Positions 15,727 to 18,642 of a DNA stretch of 18,642 nucleotides are shown here, in pieces. A program made the position numbers and the translations under genes. Source of the stretch: an uncultured Clostridium sp. GTDB lineage: Bacteria > Bacillota > Clostridia > Christensenellales > Pumilibacteraceae. The notes beneath the pieces were generated by a model that saw only the letters and a list, made by a program, of their open reading frames with translations, searched no databases and was not told where the DNA came from. The stretch is from assembly GCA_900555125.1 (NCBI GenBank), contig USKH01000005.1, positions 1 through 18,642 of the forward strand, read 5' to 3'. Every line of letters starts with the position of its first letter. The stretch's first letter is position 1.

Positions 15727-15755
15727 GAAGAGCCGACTTTGGCAGTCGACTCCTC
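15727..15755 (-). repeat. Intercistronic hairpin between raiA and pgi
   Basis: On the minus strand GAGGAGTCGAC (15755-15745) pairs with GTCGGCTCTTC (15737-15727) over 11 bases, including two wobbles, around a TGCCAAA loop. No T-run follows, so this is more likely a stability or processing element, or a weak attenuator, than a full terminator. It would separate expression levels of raiA and pgi. Confidence 0.6.
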
Positions 15756-15775
15756 GCTTTTCGGCTGTTATTTGC

Positions 15776-16294
15776 TTATCTTATTCCTTCGATCAAGCCG
15801 TAGTTGCCGTCGCGACGCGTGTAAAGCACGCTGACGTTTCCGGTTGCGCGGTTGAGGAATACGTAAAACTCGTGACCTACGAGTTCCATCTCTTCTATTG
15901 CGTCTTCCACGGTCATGGGAGTAAGCTCGAACGCTTTGCTTCTCACAACCTGTTTTTCGGGCTCGACCGTCTTTTCGGTTTCACCGACAAAGTCCTTAAC
16001 CTTAAACTTCTTATCTTTCATCTTGGCGTGATGCTTGATAATCTGTTTTTCAAGTTTGGGAAGAGCCTGATCGATGAGTTCGTACATGTTTTTGCCGCTT
16101 ACTTCCGCGCGGAGAACGCCACCGCTTACCGCGATGGTAAGTTCCATGGTCTGAACGTTGTTTGCCTCTTTAAGGACGATCTTGACTTTCGTGTCGTCCT
16201 CGAAAAACTTGTCCAGCCTGTCCACCTTTTTGGTGATGACGTCTTTCAGTTTGTCGCTTGCTTCATAGTTTCTGCACAAAAAATCGATTTTCAT
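15776..16294 (-). CDS. raiA: Long-form ribosome hibernation promoting factor (RaiA/HPF)
   Basis: Binds the decoding centre of idle 30S subunits and pairs 70S ribosomes into inactive 100S dimers. The 172 residues show both parts of the long form: the N-terminal HPF/YfiA domain (about 1-98) with its basic helix KLEKQIIKHHAKMKDKK, a linker, and the C-terminal dimerisation domain (about 117-172) with FELTPMTVEDAIEEMELVGH, FYVFLNRATG and YGLIEG. The ribosome binding site AGGGGGTT is somewhat unlike the strong sites of its neighbours. A consensus promoter and a leader hairpin precede the gene. The name hpf is equally valid. Confidence 0.95.
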   Translation of the reverse strand: MKIDFLCRNYEASDKLKDVITKKVDRLDKFFEDDTKVKIVLKEANNVQTMELTIAVSGGVLRAEVSGKNMYELIDQALPKLEKQIIKHHAKMKDKKFKVKDFVGETEKTVEPEKQVVRSKAFELTPMTVEDAIEEMELVGHEFYVFLNRATGNVSVLYTRRDGNYGLIEGIR

Positions 16295-16329
16295 AGAAGT
16301 AACCCCCTGATATAGATTTTGGATTTTTG

Positions 16330-16394
16330 TTCAGGACGGAAGTAAAGCTCCTTCCGCCTGAATTTATTATACCACATCGGTAGGTCTTTGTCAA
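16330..16394 (-). promoter_or_regulatory. raiA: Consensus promoter and leader stem-loop of raiA
   Basis: Minus-strand TTGACA (16389-16394) and TATAAT (16366-16371) are spaced exactly 17 bases, with TGG before the -10, a full match to the sigma-A consensus plus extended -10. Directly at the expected mRNA start lies a 12-bp stem with a single bulged T: TTCAGG and CGGAAG (16362-16351) pair with CTTCCG and CCTGAA (16342-16330) around an 8-base loop. About 35 bases of unstructured A-rich leader follow. Expression should be high, with the hairpin a likely stability or regulatory element. Confidence 0.92.
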
Positions 16395-16471
16395 TACCGA
16401 TTTAAGGAAAAAAATGCGTAAAATTTGCGCACTCGTCCTCGCCGCAGCGATTTTGCGCCACTCTGATGCTA

Positions 16472-16517
16472 AAAAGATAAAAACAAAGGGCGGGAAGCGT
16501 TTTTTGCTATCCCGTCC
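16472..16517 (-). terminator. Intrinsic terminator after clpC
   Basis: On the minus strand GGACGGGA (16517-16510) pairs with TCCCGCCC (16495-16488) with one mismatch, extended inward by AGC/GCT around a bulge, with an A-rich loop. TTTGTTTTTATC follows. It closes the clpC transcript before the raiA promoter. Confidence 0.75.
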
Positions 16518-16553
16518 TTCGTGCAAGGAGAATATTAAAAGATTTGTCGTTTT

Positions 16554-16724
16554 TTATGCCGTAGCAGAAGACAGGCTGCGGGCGATATTTTCGCCGATAT
16601 CCACCGACATTTTCATTGCCGCAACGGCTTTGCTACGGTTATATTCGACATAGCCGCGCTTACCCTCGGCGGCTATATTACAGACCGCGTTTACCGTTGA
16701 TTGTGATGCCTTCGCCGTCGAAGT
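16554..16724 (-). other. Short protein-like reading frame overlapping the clpC end
   Basis: In the frame one base ahead of clpC, 56 codons are open from just after a TAG at 16725-16727 to a TAA at 16554-16556, crossing the clpC stop. The translated part beyond clpC (around AAEGKRGYVEYNRSK and MKMSVDIGENIARSL) has a composition like real protein. The only ATG starts are at 16616 and 16610, giving about 20 residues, and neither has a ribosome binding site. It may be a degraded gene tail, a clpC extension lost by frameshift, or chance. I do not recognise a family. Confidence 0.25.
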
Positions 16725-18642
16725 CTACGGAAACGGTGCTGTTATCGGTTATGCTGCGGTCGATAATGCCCTCGGCGATGTTGTCTTCGAGTTTCTGCTC
16801 GATAACTCTTCTCAAGGGACGTGCGCCGTACTCTATATCGTAACCCTGTTTGACGATGTAGTCCATTGCGGCGTCGGAAATCTGAAGCGTGATGTTGCGT
16901 TCTTTAAGCGTTTTCTCGAACTTTCTGATGAGAATGCCGGCAATCTGCTTGATTTCGTCCGCAGTGAGCGAATGGAAGAAGCAAATGACGTCTATTCTGT
17001 TGAGGAATTCGGGCTTGAAGTGGCGCTTTAATGCCGCTCCGAGCACTTCGTCGGTGGACTTGTTGATTTCGGCGGGGTTGCCCTCCGAGAATCCGAGCGC
17101 CTGACGATTGTTTTTAAGTTCGGCAACGCCCACGTTACTGGTCATGATGATGATGGTGTTTTTGAAGTCCACCGTTCTGCCCTGACCGTCGGTAAGTCTG
17201 CCGTCGTCGAGAATCTGCAACATAATGTTGTAAACGTCGGGATGAGCCTTTTCGATTTCGTCGAACAACACTACCGAATAAGGTTTACGACGAACTTGTT
17301 CGGTAAGCTGTCCGCCGTCGTCGAATCCCACGTATCCGGGCGGTGCGCCGATGAGTTTGGACACCGAGTGCGATTCCATATACTCGGACATATCCAGTCT
17401 TATGATGGCGTTCTCGTCGTCGAACATGGCTTCGCTGAGCGCTTTGGTAAGCTCGGTTTTACCTACGCCGGTAGGTCCGAGGAACAGGAACGAGCCTATC
17501 GGGCGGGACGGATCTTTAAGTCCGGCTCTTGCTCTTCTTATCGCGCGGGCAACGCTCTTTATAGCTTCGTCCTGACCGATTACGCGCTTGTGAAGAATTT
17601 CTTCCAGCTTCATAAGTCTGTCGGACTCGCTTTCGTTGAGTTTGTTTACCGGAATTTTAGTCCATTTGGACACGATTTCGGCAATATCGTCGGCAGTTAT
17701 CGAACGAACCTGCTGTTCGTTTGCTTTTGCCCAATTGACTTTTTCGTCGGACATGCGCGAAGTAAGCTCGTCGCGCTCGCGTTTGAGTTGACCTGCTTTT
17801 TCAAAATCCTGAGCCTTTACCGCTTCTTCGAGGCACGCCTTGATATTTTCAAGTTTTTCCTGCTGCTGTTTGAAGCTTTCGGGCACGGTTGTGGACGAAA
17901 CTTTAACGCGGCTCATAGCCTCGTCGATAAGGTCGATGGCTTTATCGGGCAGGAATCTGTCGGTAATATATCTGTCGGACAGTTTGGCAGCCGCAACTAT
18001 GGCGTCGTCGCTTATCTTGACTTTGTGGAACGCCTCGTAATTCTCTTTAAGTCCTTTGAGAATTTCGATGGTGTCGTCAACCGACGGGGGCGCGACTATG
18101 ATGGGCTGGAAACGACGTTCGAGAGCCTTGTCCTTTTCGATGAATTTACGATATTCTTCGGTGGTGGTGGCGCCGATGGTTTGCAGTTCACCGCGTGCGA
18201 GATAAGGCTTTAAGATATCCGCAGGCGAAACTTCGCCCTCTTTGCTGCCTGCCTGCGCAAGCGTGTGCAACTCGTCGATAAACACGATTATGTTGCCCTG
18301 CTTACGGATGAGGTCTATCGCGCCTTTGAGTTTTTCTTCCAGTGCGCCGCGGTACTTGGTACCTGCGACCAGCGAACCTATATCGAGCGCGAACACCATT
18401 TTGTTTTTAAGAAGTTCGGGCACGTTGCCTTCGACTATCGCGCGGGCAAGTCCTTCTACAACCGCACTTTTACCTACGCCCGGCTCGCCTATAAGCACAG
18501 GGTTGTTTTTGGTTTTACGGCAGAGAATCTGAATGATACGCTCTATTTCCTCTTTTCTGCCGATGATGGGATCAAGTTTGTTTTCGCGAGCTTTTTTGGT
18601 AAGGTCGATGCCGAGATCGCTAAGCTCCGTGGGAAGCTGCTT
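16678..18642 (-). CDS. clpC: ATP-dependent Clp protease ATPase subunit ClpC (partial, N-terminus outside window)
   Basis: AAA+ unfoldase that feeds substrates to ClpP for regulated proteolysis. The 654 visible residues are in frame to the window edge; the first 160 or so, with the Clp N-domain, are missing. First ATPase: Walker A GEPGVGKS, Walker B VIFIDELHTL, ERRFQPI arginine finger. Then a middle coiled coil with a UVR-type segment (EEAVKAQDFEKAGQLKRER), which marks ClpC rather than ClpA or ClpB. Second ATPase: Walker A GPTGVGKTE, Walker B VVLFDEIEKAH, FKPEFLNRID, and LGF in the position of the ClpP-docking loop. A GTG at 18498 is an internal Val codon, not a start. It ends at a TAA at 16678-16680 with a terminator downstream. 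Confidence 0.96.
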   Translation of the reverse strand, partial: KQLPTELSDLGIDLTKKARENKLDPIIGRKEEIERIIQILCRKTKNNPVLIGEPGVGKSAVVEGLARAIVEGNVPELLKNKMVFALDIGSLVAGTKYRGALEEKLKGAIDLIRKQGNIIVFIDELHTLAQAGSKEGEVSPADILKPYLARGELQTIGATTTEEYRKFIEKDKALERRFQPIIVAPPSVDDTIEILKGLKENYEAFHKVKISDDAIVAAAKLSDRYITDRFLPDKAIDLIDEAMSRVKVSSTTVPESFKQQQEKLENIKACLEEAVKAQDFEKAGQLKRERDELTSRMSDEKVNWAKANEQQVRSITADDIAEIVSKWTKIPVNKLNESESDRLMKLEEILHKRVIGQDEAIKSVARAIRRARAGLKDPSRPIGSFLFLGPTGVGKTELTKALSEAMFDDENAIIRLDMSEYMESHSVSKLIGAPPGYVGFDDGGQLTEQVRRKPYSVVLFDEIEKAHPDVYNIMLQILDDGRLTDGQGRTVDFKNTIIIMTSNVGVAELKNNRQALGFSEGNPAEINKSTDEVLGAALKRHFKPEFLNRIDVICFFHSLTADEIKQIAGILIRKFEKTLKERNITLQISDAAMDYIVKQGYDIEYGARPLRRVIEQKLEDNIAEGIIDRSITDNSTVSVDFDGEGITINGKRGL

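Larger units (their letters stand above)
16295..16677. other. Intergenic region between clpC and raiA
   Basis: This 383-base stretch holds, in transcription order, a short open stretch after the clpC stop (ends 16554), the clpC terminator (16472-16517), about 75 bases with no recognised element, the raiA promoter, and the raiA leader. Plus-strand open frames across it lack a ribosome binding site and run antisense to these elements. Confidence 0.7.

Noticed and set aside
16295..16394. raiA-motif structured RNA upstream of raiA
   Set aside because: The predicted leader is only about 65 bases with one simple stem-loop, far shorter than the known large raiA-associated RNA.
16411..16434. Second terminator before raiA (TGCG/CGCA with a T-run on the minus strand)
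   Set aside because: The stem is only four pairs plus a mismatch, and a better terminator lies just upstream; too weak to call.
17242..18213. Plus-strand open frame of 323 codons opposite clpC
   Set aside because: It is a mirror of the strongly conserved AAA+ coding strand with Phe/Arg-rich composition; no initiation signal.
18496..18498. GTG as the start of clpC
   Set aside because: The frame continues upstream to the window edge with clear ClpC sequence (LDPIIGRKEEIERI), so this GTG is the Val before the first Walker A motif.
1..18642. Search for tRNA or rRNA genes, CRISPR arrays, insertion sequences and phage genes
   Set aside because: No cloverleaf-like gene, spaced direct repeats, transposase, integrase or phage structural motif was seen on either strand by eye.

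Overview
The window is a stretch of chromosome from a bacterium that looks like a member of the Firmicutes (Bacillota), most likely class Clostridia. This rests on the order dGTPase-like gene, dnaG, rpoD, trmK, Nif3-like gene, zinc-ribbon gene; on a ClpC-type unfoldase with an M-domain/UVR segment; on a long-form hibernation factor; on strong AGGAGG-like ribosome binding sites; and on near-consensus TTGACA/TATAAT promoters. No sporulation gene is present to narrow this, and the species cannot be named from the sequence. Every convincing gene lies on the minus strand, so transcription runs from high to low coordinates.

Layout in transcription order. (1) 18642-16678: the C-terminal four fifths of clpC, entering from outside the window, followed by an intrinsic terminator. 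(2) 16294-13650: raiA/hpf, pgi and a small DUF308-like membrane protein, read from a consensus promoter that has a 12-bp stem-loop at the start of the mRNA. The operon ends at a strong terminator, and both of its intercistronic gaps hold hairpins. (3) 13397-6161: a macromolecular-synthesis operon of dGTPase-like gene, dnaG, an extra sigma-70-family gene, rpoD, trmK, Nif3-like gene and zinc-ribbon gene. Genes here overlap or sit within about 20 bases of each other, and a clear promoter precedes the first. (4) 6100-4596: galU, translationally coupled to a short amidohydrolase-like protein that has lost its metal-binding residues; a possible own promoter lies upstream and a terminator follows. 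(5) 4388-117: a MarR-type regulator and two half-transporter genes for a heterodimeric ABC exporter. Their promoter is embedded in a repeated and inverted TAGTTA motif that looks like the MarR operator.

Most of the window is housekeeping: protein quality control, ribosome hibernation, glycolysis, replication priming, transcription initiation, tRNA modification and UDP-glucose synthesis. The unusual parts are the two adjacent primary-type sigma factors, one of which (RpoD) carries two tandem copies of the region 1.1 fold; the amidohydrolase relic behind galU; a short protein-like reading frame after clpC; and a change in codon usage over roughly the first 540 bases, inside the last ABC gene.

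I see no tRNA or rRNA, CRISPR array, insertion sequence, prophage or toxin-antitoxin module. The main candidate for something undescribed is the dnaG-sigma-rpoD pair with its duplicated N-terminal module. This is an inference from the sequence and has not been tested by any search.
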